A DNA stretch of 64,000 nt, from the NCBI RefSeq assembly GCF_900143265.1, contig NZ_FRDJ01000005.1:1-64000 (forward strand), read 5' to 3'. Shown here in pieces: positions 43,736 through 52,189 of the stretch; within the stretch, counting starts at the first letter, position 1, and every line of letters starts with the position of its first letter. Below the pieces are notes generated by a model, which was given only the letters and a program-made list of their open reading frames with translations, was not told where the DNA came from and did not search any database. The DNA comes from Fervidobacterium gondwanense DSM 13020 (lineage in GTDB: Bacteria > Thermotogota > Thermotogae > Thermotogales > Fervidobacteriaceae). The position numbers were made by a program, and so were the translations under genes.

Positions 43736-44887
43736 TTACTTAAGCATCGCTAAGAACATACCAGCCGCCACAGCTGTACCGATAACACCAGCAACGTTCG
43801 GTGACATAGCATGCATGAGAATGAAGTTTGTTGGATCTTCTTCCTGAGCTATCTTCTGTGCAACCCTTGCTGAGTCAGGAACTGCCGAAACACCCGCTCC
43901 ACCAATCAACGGATTAATCTTATCTTTCAAGAAAAGGTTCATGAGTTTTGCAAAAAGTATTCCCGAGATAATGCATGTAACAAACGCAAAAGCTCCCATG
44001 CCAAATATCAAGAGCGATTTCGGACTGAGGAAAACATCGGCTCGAGCAGACGCTCCGACAGAAAGACAGAGCAAGATCGTCGTAGTATCCAGTATGTATT
44101 TACTCGCTGCTTCAACCAATCTTTTCACATTTCCAACTTCTCTGAGAAGATTACCGAACATCAAAGGACCGACAAGCGCTAAGGATTGCGGAACTATCAA
44201 CGCCGTTATAACAGTTGTAATGATTGGAAACACTATTTTCTCTGTTTTTGAAACTTTTCTCGGTGGTTTCATCCTTATCTTTCGCTCATCTTTTGTTGTA
44301 AGTAATTTAGATATCGGAGGCTGCAAAATAGGTATCAATGCGATATACGAGTAAGCAGAGATAGCGATAATAGGTAGCAAATCCGGTGAAAACTTAGTTG
44401 CTAAATAAATCGACGTCGGACCATCCGCACCGCCTATTATTCCTATCGCCGCTGCCTCAGGGAACGTAAAATGGAAAGCTCTTGCTAAAAGAAATGTTAA
44501 ATAAACACCGATTTGAGCAGCACCGCCAAGGAAAATAGTTATCGGGTAGGAAAGCATAAATGAAAAGTCCGTCAACGCACCTATACCTAAGAATATAAGC
44601 GGCGGGTATATACCCAGATCAAGTCCTTGCTTTATGTAATACAAAAAACCACCTGGAACTAATCCACCATTTTCTAAAACCTGAGGTTCAGCCAGAACAC
44701 CAGTCGCAAGTAAAGGAATATTCGAGAAAATTATACCGAAAGCAATAGGAATTAAGAGAAGAGGTTCAGCATCTTTTTTCACAGCAACATACACCAGAAC
44801 ACCAGCGATAATTAACATGAAAATATTACCCATAGTAAGCTGTGCAAAGCCCGTACTTTGGAAAAACAAAGCGAACTGATCCAGCAT
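43736..44887 (-). CDS. mmdB: Na+-transporting decarboxylase beta subunit (OadB/MmdB/GcdB)
   Basis: 383-aa membrane protein with about nine to eleven helices. It decarboxylates the carboxybiotin of MmdC and exports Na+. The family motif GIIGGADGPTSIYLATKF contains the essential Asp, and the C-terminal half repeats the SAVPDSARVAQ pattern. The start is the ATG with GGAGG 8 bases upstream (44887). It is separated by about 7 kb from the MmdA, MmdD and MmdC genes that it must partner with, and lies beside korD. Confidence 0.93.
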   Translation of the reverse strand: MLDQFALFFQSTGFAQLTMGNIFMLIIAGVLVYVAVKKDAEPLLLIPIAFGIIFSNIPLLATGVLAEPQVLENGGLVPGGFLYYIKQGLDLGIYPPLIFLGIGALTDFSFMLSYPITIFLGGAAQIGVYLTFLLARAFHFTFPEAAAIGIIGGADGPTSIYLATKFSPDLLPIIAISAYSYIALIPILQPPISKLLTTKDERKIRMKPPRKVSKTEKIVFPIITTVITALIVPQSLALVGPLMFGNLLREVGNVKRLVEAASKYILDTTTILLCLSVGASARADVFLSPKSLLIFGMGAFAFVTCIISGILFAKLMNLFLKDKINPLIGGAGVSAVPDSARVAQKIAQEEDPTNFILMHAMSPNVAGVIGTAVAAGMFLAMLK

Positions 44888-44932
44888 ATACTTAGCCTCC
44901 ACTATTAATATTTTTGTTTTATCTCATATTTT

Positions 44933-44960
44933 AGTATACTATTAATACATCTTTTTTCAA
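44933..44960 (-). promoter_or_regulatory. Promoter of mmdB-korD-korA
   Basis: Minus strand: TTGAAA (44955-44960), 16-base spacer, TATACT (44933-44938), about 46 bases before the mmdB ATG. Confidence 0.65.
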
Positions 44961-45075
44961 TAAACAAGAACGAGCTTAAAATCAAAAATAGGCAAGCTAT
45001 AAACGATTTATTATATTTTTCTTGCCCATAATGTGAATTTGGCAATTATAGGCAACTATAAAGCCACACACAAGA

Positions 45076-46236
45076 CTATTTAAATATTCTGGGCTTCACA
45101 ATGCCATCTTTCATAACGAATTCTCCACGCGAGACTACTGTGCTAATTTTCCATGATTCTAAATCAATAACCACAAAATCTGCATCATATCCTTTTGATA
45201 TCTTGCCTTTTTTCATGTTAAAAACTTTCGCGGGGTTGGTCGTTGATATCTTCAGTGCATCTTCAAACGGAACGCCTTTTTCAACCACACGCTTGAGCGT
45301 ATGGGGAACAGATGATACACTTCCAACAGATAGCCCTAAGAATCTACCATCTTTGTCAAATCTCGGAAGACTTCCTTGTCCATCTGACGAGATAGTGACA
45401 TTATCGAGCATTTTGTTCTCATAAATCTCTACGATGCAGTTGACTGTATTAAATGATTCGATTTCATTAGGCAACTCTTCTGGTTGCAAAGCGGTTAGAT
45501 CTATCGTTCCTCCCTTTTTGATAAATTCGAGCCCTTGTTCAAAGAGTGTTCTATTCCGGCTCATGTGCGTTGGGTACAGATGGTGAATTGGAATCTCGGT
45601 CGTATCGATAAGTTTAAACAGATAATCTATACCACTACTTCCAGCTCCCACATGGAAATTAACAATTCCAGGCTTTCCAGATAAGAGCGATGCAACCCTT
45701 GTATCAGCCACAATTCGGGCTATTTCCTCAAACGTTGGCTGGGATGACCTGTGATCAGAAATCGCTATTTCACCAACACCTATGACTTTATCAATTAGAA
45801 CTATATCCTTCATCACCGAACCAGTGAAAGTAACAGGTGGCACCCTGTATGAGCCTGTATAAATATAGGTGTTTATACCTTCCGTTTCAAGCGATTTCGC
45901 CTTTGCATACAAATTTTCAAGGCTTCTCGTAATCCCATCAGTTCCAAGACAACCAATCACTGTTGTGATGCCATTCTTCACACACTCAGAAAAATCCAAC
46001 TCGGGTGTTCTCGTTACAAATCCGCCTTCGCCACCACCGCCTGTTATATGAACATGAGGATCGATCAAGCCTGGAATCAAATACAAACCATTTGCATCAT
46101 AGATTTCTATTTCGAAAGGCAGTACATCGGTATTTATACTTTCGCCCACGTACAAAATCTCTTTATCGAATACGATATCTTTGACGCCTAAATATTCTGG
46201 AGCAAATACTTTCACATTTTTGATCATCCTTACCAT
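45076..46236 (-). CDS. iadA: Isoaspartyl dipeptidase (beta-aspartyl peptidase)
   Basis: 386-aa amidohydrolase that cleaves isoaspartyl dipeptides arising from protein damage or breakdown. Metal-binding HVH is in DPHVHITGGGGEGG, further ligands are in NFHVGAG and THMSRNR, and the catalytic Asp is in ISSDGQGSLP. Where the E. coli enzyme has the carboxylated bridging Lys (VIGVKCAISDHRS), this protein reads VIGVGEIAISDHRS, with a Glu. It follows the cNMP-fold regulator by 29 bases. It suits a proteolytic lifestyle. RBS GGAGG. Confidence 0.92.
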   Translation of the reverse strand: MVRMIKNVKVFAPEYLGVKDIVFDKEILYVGESINTDVLPFEIEIYDANGLYLIPGLIDPHVHITGGGGEGGFVTRTPELDFSECVKNGITTVIGCLGTDGITRSLENLYAKAKSLETEGINTYIYTGSYRVPPVTFTGSVMKDIVLIDKVIGVGEIAISDHRSSQPTFEEIARIVADTRVASLLSGKPGIVNFHVGAGSSGIDYLFKLIDTTEIPIHHLYPTHMSRNRTLFEQGLEFIKKGGTIDLTALQPEELPNEIESFNTVNCIVEIYENKMLDNVTISSDGQGSLPRFDKDGRFLGLSVGSVSSVPHTLKRVVEKGVPFEDALKISTTNPAKVFNMKKGKISKGYDADFVVIDLESWKISTVVSRGEFVMKDGIVKPRIFK

Positions 46237-46265
46237 CGCAATTCCTCCAAAACAACGACTGTCCT

Positions 46266-47480
46266 CTACAGAGTAATCGTGCCGTCAAATGATACTTTAA
46301 ATCCAAGATGCTTAGCTTCCTCTATTACTCTCTCGGAATTTACATCGACAAGATACGCTATATCTCTCACTGTTATTTTTGTCTTGCCAAAGAGTTCGGA
46401 AAAGTACTTAAGTGCGCTTATCGTTCTTTGAGCTGGATTTGATTGATACCGTATCTCAAGTAATCTCTTGACTTGCGATATCCTTCTCAGTTGAGACTCG
46501 CATATCTTCAGTATAAAGCCTGGGTTTGTAGTAATCGTCTTATTTATAACCTCGGCATTGAGCGGGATGAATGCGGTAGGTGAAAGCGTGTACAGTGTGA
46601 CCATCCTTACTTTTGAATCCAAGAAAGCGCCTTCTCCCACGAATTCTCCGGGTCCAACTATTGAAAGCAGTACTTCTTTGTCTTCGAGAAGTTTCACTGC
46701 TTTCAGATATCCTTTCAATATCAAATACCCTTCCAAAGCAGCTTCACCCTCGAGCGTAATTATGGTATTGGCAGGAACAAATAGACCAGCTTTCATGTAC
46801 ATTTCAAGTATCTCCTGCTTTTGACCACCTTTGAAGAAATTAACAAGGTACGCATATGAAAGCAAATCGCTGTATTCGTTTGGATTGAGCCTCTTGAAGT
46901 GTATTTCGGCTCTTTCAGGATCCGTTACCATACTTAGGAGAGTATGCCATACCATTATCTCCTTTTTGAGCTCTTCGCTTGTCACCTGAGCCATCATCTT
47001 AGCAAATATCTCCATCGCTTCTCTATAATAACCGCCCACATAAAATCTCTTGGATTGCAAGATATCTTGAAAGATATTATCAGTCAATTTGTAAGCCCCC
47101 GGGTGCAGTCTATTGAAAAAACGCAGTTTATCGGGTCCAACGTATTCTGGTATTTCCCGAGATTCTGCAAGCTCTGAATCTATAACCAACAATCGCTGGG
47201 CTATTGAGGAAACCATGCTTCTCAATATTCTGTCAGAATATTCGGACGAAAGAATTTCACTTGAATTCACTGAATAGAGTGTAGTTTCCGAAAGTGTAAC
47301 AACGCTCTCTTCTGAAGGGATATTATAAATACCCCACTCACCGATTGTACCGCTTTCTATCTGTTTTTCTTTTCTAAAGAGCTTTACGCTAATAGAGCCG
47401 TTAACTATGTAGTAAATCGATTGCGGAACCTCACCTTCTTTATATATAACACTGTTCGGAGGATAAGTGATGAGCTTCAT
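46266..47480 (-). CDS. Protein with two cNMP-binding domains, helical repeats and a C-terminal HTH
   Basis: 404-aa protein. Domain order: cNMP-binding fold (about 1-95; VIYKEGEVPQSIYYIVNGSISV), helical repeat region (about 125-215), second cNMP-binding fold (about 220-320; GPGEFVGEGAFLD as a good phosphate cassette), then a Crp-like winged helix (about 340-404; ITVRDIAYLVDVNSERVIEEAKHLG). It is probably a transcription factor of the Crp group with an unusual double sensor. The ATG with GAGGTGA upstream is the start. It lies between kbl and iadA. Confidence 0.8.
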   Translation of the reverse strand: MKLITYPPNSVIYKEGEVPQSIYYIVNGSISVKLFRKEKQIESGTIGEWGIYNIPSEESVVTLSETTLYSVNSSEILSSEYSDRILRSMVSSIAQRLLVIDSELAESREIPEYVGPDKLRFFNRLHPGAYKLTDNIFQDILQSKRFYVGGYYREAMEIFAKMMAQVTSEELKKEIMVWHTLLSMVTDPERAEIHFKRLNPNEYSDLLSYAYLVNFFKGGQKQEILEMYMKAGLFVPANTIITLEGEAALEGYLILKGYLKAVKLLEDKEVLLSIVGPGEFVGEGAFLDSKVRMVTLYTLSPTAFIPLNAEVINKTITTNPGFILKICESQLRRISQVKRLLEIRYQSNPAQRTISALKYFSELFGKTKITVRDIAYLVDVNSERVIEEAKHLGFKVSFDGTITL

Positions 47481-47497
47481 AATCCTCACCTCTAATG

Positions 47498-47531
47498 TGC
47501 AAAATTAAACCGGGTGAGAACCACCCGGTTT
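47498..47531 (-). terminator. Terminator after kbl
   Basis: AAACCGGGT (47507-47515) pairs with ACCCGGTTT (47523-47531) around a 7-base loop; on the minus strand AATTTTG follows. It ends the tdh-kbl operon. Confidence 0.85.
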
Positions 47532-47538
47532 GATTTTA

Positions 47539-48726
47539 TCATATCACCGCCAATTTCTTCCCAACCTTTTCAAATTTTTCAAGTGCAAAGTCGAGATCTT
47601 CTTTTGAGTGTACCGCACTTATCATTACTCTTATTCTTGCTTTTCCTTTTGGCACCGTTGGGTATCCTATCGCTTGAGCGAATATGCCTTCTTCAAACAG
47701 TTCTTTACTGAATTGGCTTGCAACCTTTGCATCGTAAAGCATTACTGGCGTTATCGGTGTCTGACTTACGCCAAGGTCAAAACCCAGCTTTCTCATTTCA
47801 GTTTTGAAGTATGAAGCATTATCCCAGAGCTTTCTGACTCTTTCGTCGCTCTCTTGGAGTATCTTGACCGCTTCAAGACACGCAGCCACATCTGCCGGTG
47901 TAAGGCCCGTGCTGAACAAGAATGGTCTTGCTTTCTGTTTCAAGTACCTGACAAGCGTTTCTTTACCTGCAATGTATCCACCAAGCACGCCGAACGCTTT
48001 CGATAACGTGCCTATTTCCATATCAACTCTGCCGTGCAACCCGAAATGATCCACTATACCGCGCCCACCACGTCCAAGCACACCCTCACCATGTGCGTCG
48101 TCGACCATTACAGCAGCTCCGTATTTGTCTGCAAGCTCGACTATCTCAGGCAGTGGTGCTATATCTCCATCCATACTGAAAACACCATCAGTAACGATAA
48201 GTATTCTTCTTGCTTTCTGAACATCTCTCGCTTCCTTAAGCCTTGCTTCGAGTTCGTTCATGTCGTTGTGTTTGTATACATACCTCTTGGCTTTTGAAAG
48301 CCTTACACCATCGATTATACTCGCATGGTTAAGCTCATCGGAAATGATAGCGTCTGATTCATCTCCAAAAATTGTCGGGATCGCTGCTTGGTTTGCTATA
48401 AATCCTGACTGAAGGAATATCGTAGCATCGGCACCTTTAAATTCTGCAAGCGCTTTTTCGAGTTCTTCGTGAATTTTCATCGTACCAGCGATCGTTCTAA
48501 CAGCCCCAGGTCCAACACCCCATTCTTGGGTTGCTTTTATCGCTGCCTGTTTCAGCCTTTCGTCGTTAGCAAACCCGAGGTAATTGTTCGAACAAAGATT
48601 AAGTACTCTCTTGCCATTGATTACAATCCATGCTCCCTGCGGTGATTCCAACGTGCGGATATTTATCAAAAGTCCCTCATTCTTAAGAGCTTCCATTTCA
48701 TCTTCGAGAATCTTGTAATCGAACAT
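47539..48726 (-). CDS. kbl: 2-amino-3-ketobutyrate CoA ligase (glycine C-acetyltransferase)
   Basis: 395-aa PLP enzyme of the alpha-oxoamine synthase family. It splits 2-amino-3-oxobutyrate with CoA into glycine and acetyl-CoA. The PLP-binding Lys is in [13 protein letters not shown] and other motifs are [22 protein letters not shown] and [10 protein letters not shown]. It follows tdh by 28 bases; together they degrade threonine. The length is that of typical Kbl. Confidence 0.94.
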   Translation of the reverse strand: MFDYKILEDEMEALKNEGLLINIRTLESPQGAWIVINGKRVLNLCSNNYLGFANDERLKQAAIKATQEWGVGPGAVRTIAGTMKIHEELEKALAEFKGADATIFLQSGFIANQAAIPTIFGDESDAIISDELNHASIIDGVRLSKAKRYVYKHNDMNELEARLKEARDVQKARRILIVTDGVFSMDGDIAPLPEIVELADKYGAAVMVDDAHGEGVLGRGGRGIVDHFGLHGRVDMEIGTLSKAFGVLGGYIAGKETLVRYLKQKARPFLFSTGLTPADVAACLEAVKILQESDERVRKLWDNASYFKTEMRKLGFDLGVSQTPITPVMLYDAKVASQFSKELFEEGIFAQAIGYPTVPKGKARIRVMISAVHSKEDLDFALEKFEKVGKKLAVI

Positions 48727-48754
48727 ACAAACCCTCCTTTTCCTCTACGGCACA

Positions 48755-49801
48755 TTAGTCAAGATTAAGAACAACTTTTCCGCATTGCTTATTGAGCATC
48801 AATTCAAATCCTTTTTCCCACTGGTCAAATGGAAGCACGTGAGTCACGACTTTTGAGAGGTCAACTTTCTTTGTCCTCAACAGCTCATCTGCGATTCTCC
48901 AAGTTTCGAACATGCGCCTTCCGGTTATGCCGTACATTGTGAGGCCTCTCATAGTTAGCAATGCATCGATATTGATATCGATCTTGCCGCCGAATATACC
49001 AAGAACGGATACCTCTCCGCCCATCGTCACGCATTTCAAACCATCTTCAAATGCTTTTCTATTTCCGCTCATTTCGAGCAATACATCGACACCATCGTCA
49101 AGCAATTTATAAACTTCTCTTACAAGATCCTTCTCCGCAGGATTTATTACTACATCTGCTCCATTTTCTCTCGCCATTTGGATTCTAAGCGGATCAACCT
49201 CGGAAACTATTACCGTACTTGCTCCTGCAACTTTAGCAACTTGTATCGCCATTAAGCCTATCGGACCAGCACCTGTTATGAGTACAGTCTTTCCGAGAAG
49301 GTTTGTTACGGAAGCTGTGTGTATAGCGTTACCAAACGGCTCCATTACAGACGCGAAATCCAGAGGTATCTCTTTTGAAAAGCGCCACAGAACAGTTTCT
49401 GGTATAACCGCGTACTCTGCAAAGATACCGTTTGTATCCACGCCAAGTATTTTCAAATTCTTACAGATGTGCATTCTTCCCGTTTTACACTGATAGCAGT
49501 GCTCGCAAGGAATGTGCGTCTCCGCCGCAACTAAATCGCCCACTTTAACTTGTGTTACCGCACTACCTACCTCTACAACTTCACCAGCCATTTCATGTCC
49601 GGTTATCAGTGGTGGGATGATTCGAGACTGCGACCATTCATCCCATTTGTATATATGTATATCCGTACCACATATTGAAGCACGCCTTATTTTAACAAGC
49701 ACATCTCTTGGTCCAAGTTCCGTTGGCTTTTCAACTTCTGTCATTACAAGCCCTGGTCCTGCTGTTTGCTTCATTATAGCTTTCATTGTTACTGTCCCCA
49801 A
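48755..49801 (-). CDS. tdh: L-threonine 3-dehydrogenase
   Basis: 348-aa zinc medium-chain dehydrogenase that oxidises threonine to 2-amino-3-oxobutyrate with NAD+. The catalytic Zn ligand Cys is in SICGTDIHIYKWDEW, GHEMAGEVVEVG follows, the structural zinc lobe is CEHCYQCKTGRMHIC, and the NAD motif is GAGPIGLMAIQ. It uses a TTG start with AAAGGAGG 8 bases upstream. The adjacent kbl makes Tdh more likely than sorbitol or butanediol dehydrogenase. Confidence 0.93.
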   Translation of the reverse strand: MGTVTMKAIMKQTAGPGLVMTEVEKPTELGPRDVLVKIRRASICGTDIHIYKWDEWSQSRIIPPLITGHEMAGEVVEVGSAVTQVKVGDLVAAETHIPCEHCYQCKTGRMHICKNLKILGVDTNGIFAEYAVIPETVLWRFSKEIPLDFASVMEPFGNAIHTASVTNLLGKTVLITGAGPIGLMAIQVAKVAGASTVIVSEVDPLRIQMARENGADVVINPAEKDLVREVYKLLDDGVDVLLEMSGNRKAFEDGLKCVTMGGEVSVLGIFGGKIDINIDALLTMRGLTMYGITGRRMFETWRIADELLRTKKVDLSKVVTHVLPFDQWEKGFELMLNKQCGKVVLNLD

Positions 49802-49845
49802 TTTAACCGCCTCCTTTGTTTAAAAGCTTTTCTTCTGGCAATACA

Positions 49846-49851
49846 ATTATA
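49846..49851 (-). promoter_or_regulatory. -10 element of the tdh-kbl operon
   Basis: Minus strand TATAAT, 45 bases before the tdh start. No convincing -35 at the right distance. Confidence 0.45.
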
Positions 49852-49980
49852 CAACCTCGGAGTTTATCGAAAAACTTTCGCAAAGCTGAAATAACTGAGC
49901 ATACAGAAGAAAATTAGCAATTCGAACGTTATTAGTACAAAAATTCACTTATTTTCAGCCATATGCACTTTTATAATCCA

Positions 49981-50658
49981 TTATCCAAATTCAGCATAGT
50001 CTTGCACATAGTCGATATCGTTGACTTTCACGCGTTTTCCTTCCATCTCAATAATTCCAAGCTTCTCAAGCTCCACAAACACCCTTGAAAGCGCAGGGCG
50101 TGTGGCGCCGAACTCTCTTGAAAGCTCTTCTTTCGTCATATCAAGTGTAACAACAGGACTTTTCTGCTCTTCCATTAGTCTCACAAGATATGAACACACT
50201 TTTTGGACGAGGTTTTTCATTGTTATTTCATAAAACCTATCGGTGATGAAGACAAAAGCATCGCTGACGTATCTAAGGTAATTCCTCAGCAGTTGCTCGT
50301 TTTTCATCATGTATGAAACGAACCTATCCTTTTCGATGCTTAGGAAAACAGAAGGTTGAGCGGTTTCGACATCAACAGGGTACTTGGCTTCCGTTGAGAA
50401 TATAACCGCAGCTGCGAGCAATTTCGGGGCGAACATATGGTCAATTTGTAAAACGTGGCCCTCTGGATTTGTAAAAAGCCCAAACGCTTCACCTTCAACT
50501 AAAAACAACATCTCATCGCACTCATCATTCCTTGAACGCACCAGCTCTTTCGAATCGTACCTTTGAATTTTCGCATACCGCATAAGTTCTTCTATGCATT
50601 TCTTCTCAACACCGGCAAATACCTCGCACTTTTGAAGAGCTTCTATGTATTTTTCCAT
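49981..50658 (-). CDS. Crp/Fnr-family transcriptional regulator (HcpR-like by context)
   Basis: 225-aa regulator with an N-terminal sensor domain (1-120; VEGEAFGLFTNPEGHV) and a C-terminal winged helix (MTKEELSREFGATRPALSRVFVELEKLGII, about 170-199). No iron-sulfur Cys cluster is visible, so it is not a classical FNR. It is divergent from hcp. A Crp-like palindrome GTAAC-ATAG-GTTAC lies between them, and regulators of this group (HcpR) often control hcp in response to nitrosative stress. The function is inferred from context. Confidence 0.82.
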   Translation of the reverse strand: MEKYIEALQKCEVFAGVEKKCIEELMRYAKIQRYDSKELVRSRNDECDEMLFLVEGEAFGLFTNPEGHVLQIDHMFAPKLLAAAVIFSTEAKYPVDVETAQPSVFLSIEKDRFVSYMMKNEQLLRNYLRYVSDAFVFITDRFYEITMKNLVQKVCSYLVRLMEEQKSPVVTLDMTKEELSREFGATRPALSRVFVELEKLGIIEMEGKRVKVNDIDYVQDYAEFG

Positions 50659-50699
50659 AAAGTTCCCTCCGTTTGAGACACGACTATTTCTCTAAAATT

Positions 50700-50713
50700 G
50701 TAACATAGGTTAC
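50700..50713. promoter_or_regulatory. Crp/Fnr-type operator between the regulator and hcp
   Basis: GTAAC (50700-50704), ATAG, GTTAC (50709-50713): a perfect inverted repeat with the geometry of Crp/Fnr/HcpR sites. A TATAAT on the minus strand lies just upstream of it for the regulator gene, so the site would overlap the start of that transcript. Confidence 0.6.
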
Positions 50714-50811
50714 GGAATTATATTTGAAGTTATATTAAACTTATCTTGGAAACCTCAGGTTATTCGAAATCAAAGAATATTAAAAGGTATTATTTTAGGA
50801 GGTGTTTTGAG

Positions 50812-52113
50812 ATGGCGTTGAACATGTTCTGTTATCAGTGTTCACAAGCGATGAACGGCGAAGCATGTACTATCACAGGTGTGTGCGGCAAAGATCCTGT
50901 TGTTTCAAGATTGCAAGATAACTTGGAGTACATACTCAAAGGTATATCTGCGTATTACTACCATGCAAGAGAACTCGGTTACAAAGATGAGGAAATTGCA
51001 GCTTTCCTCAGTGAAGGGCTCTATTCAACCCTCACAAACGTGAATTTCGATGCTCAGGAGTTTGTGAATTTGGCTCTCAGAGCTGGTATGATGAACTTCA
51101 AAGTCATGCAACTACTCAAGAAGGCACATATTGAAACGTACGGTGAGCCGATGCCGACAGAAGTGGAAACGGGTACAAAAGAAGGACACGCGATAATCGT
51201 CACTGGACATAATCTCAAAGCTCTTGAAGAGCTCCTTAAACAAGTTGAAGGCACGGATGTGTACGTCTACACGCACTCTGAAATGCTCCCAGCACACGGA
51301 TATCCCGGATTGAGAAAATACAAGAACTTAGCTGGAAACCTCGGAGGCGCTTGGTTTGATCAAAGGGACCTCTTTGACAAAATTCCCGCAGCGATACTCG
51401 GAACGAGTAACTGCGTACTGTTGCCAAAAGAATCCTATAGAGACAGAATGTTCACAACATCGATTGCAAGGCTTCCCGGCGTAAAGCACATTGAAGGTTA
51501 CGACTATTCGGAAGTTATAGCGAAGGCAAAGTCATTGCCAAAGCTCCCAGAACAACCCGGAAAGTACAAGCTCACAACAGGATATTCTGCAAGCGTTGTT
51601 AAATCTTTAGCGGGAAAGATTAAAGAACTTGTTGAAGCTGGAAAGATAAAACACTTCTTTGTTGTTGGCGGATGCGATACCCCAACAAGACGCGGTGCAT
51701 ACTACAGAGAATTCGTCGAAAAACTTCCAAAGGAAACAGTAGTTATAACACTTGCGTGTGGTAAGTTCAGAATCAACGACTTACAACTCGGCGATATTGA
51801 AGGTATTCCAAGACTCATCGACGTTGGTCAATGCAACGATACAATCGTAGCACTCGAAATAGCCATGGCGCTCTCTGAAACGTTCGGTGTTCCTGTCACA
51901 GAGCTCCCGCTATCACTCGTGCTCACATGGATGGAACAGAAAGCTGTTGCAATACTGTGGACACTACTTGCACTTGGACTCAAAGGAATCTACATAGGTC
52001 CTGTATTGCCAGCTTGGGTCAATAAAGAAATTCTTGAAGTGCTCGTTAAGAACTACGATTTGAAACTCATAGGGCAACCGGAAGAAGATATAAAGGCGAT
52101 TTTAAAGGTATAA
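50812..52113 (+). CDS. hcp: Hydroxylamine reductase / hybrid-cluster protein (short form)
   Basis: 433-aa hybrid-cluster protein. It reduces hydroxylamine or NO-derived species and protects against nitrosative stress. The N-terminal cluster motif is [22 protein letters not shown] (Cys at 3, 6, 15 and 21 of this stretch). Hybrid-cluster ligands appear in [19 protein letters not shown] and GQCNDT. Typical class I/II Hcp has about 550 aa; the shorter length fits the thermophile/archaeal class. The RBS AGGAGGTG precedes the ATG. Confidence 0.92.
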   Translation: MALNMFCYQCSQAMNGEACTITGVCGKDPVVSRLQDNLEYILKGISAYYYHARELGYKDEEIAAFLSEGLYSTLTNVNFDAQEFVNLALRAGMMNFKVMQLLKKAHIETYGEPMPTEVETGTKEGHAIIVTGHNLKALEELLKQVEGTDVYVYTHSEMLPAHGYPGLRKYKNLAGNLGGAWFDQRDLFDKIPAAILGTSNCVLLPKESYRDRMFTTSIARLPGVKHIEGYDYSEVIAKAKSLPKLPEQPGKYKLTTGYSASVVKSLAGKIKELVEAGKIKHFFVVGGCDTPTRRGAYYREFVEKLPKETVVITLACGKFRINDLQLGDIEGIPRLIDVGQCNDTIVALEIAMALSETFGVPVTELPLSLVLTWMEQKAVAILWTLLALGLKGIYIGPVLPAWVNKEILEVLVKNYDLKLIGQPEEDIKAILKV

Positions 52114-52141
52114 GAAACCTTAAATTCGAACCGATTTTGAA

Positions 52142-52180
52142 AAATAAAAAAGCGCAGGGCTGAAATGCCCTGCGTTATTT
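52142..52180. terminator. Bidirectional terminator between hcp and the metallophosphoesterase gene
   Basis: CGCAGGGC (52153-52160) pairs with GCCCTGCG (52167-52174) around a 6-base loop, with AAAATAAAAAA on the left and TTATTT on the right. It serves both convergent genes; the leftward side is stronger. Confidence 0.88.
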
Positions 52181-52189
52181 GTAATTGAT

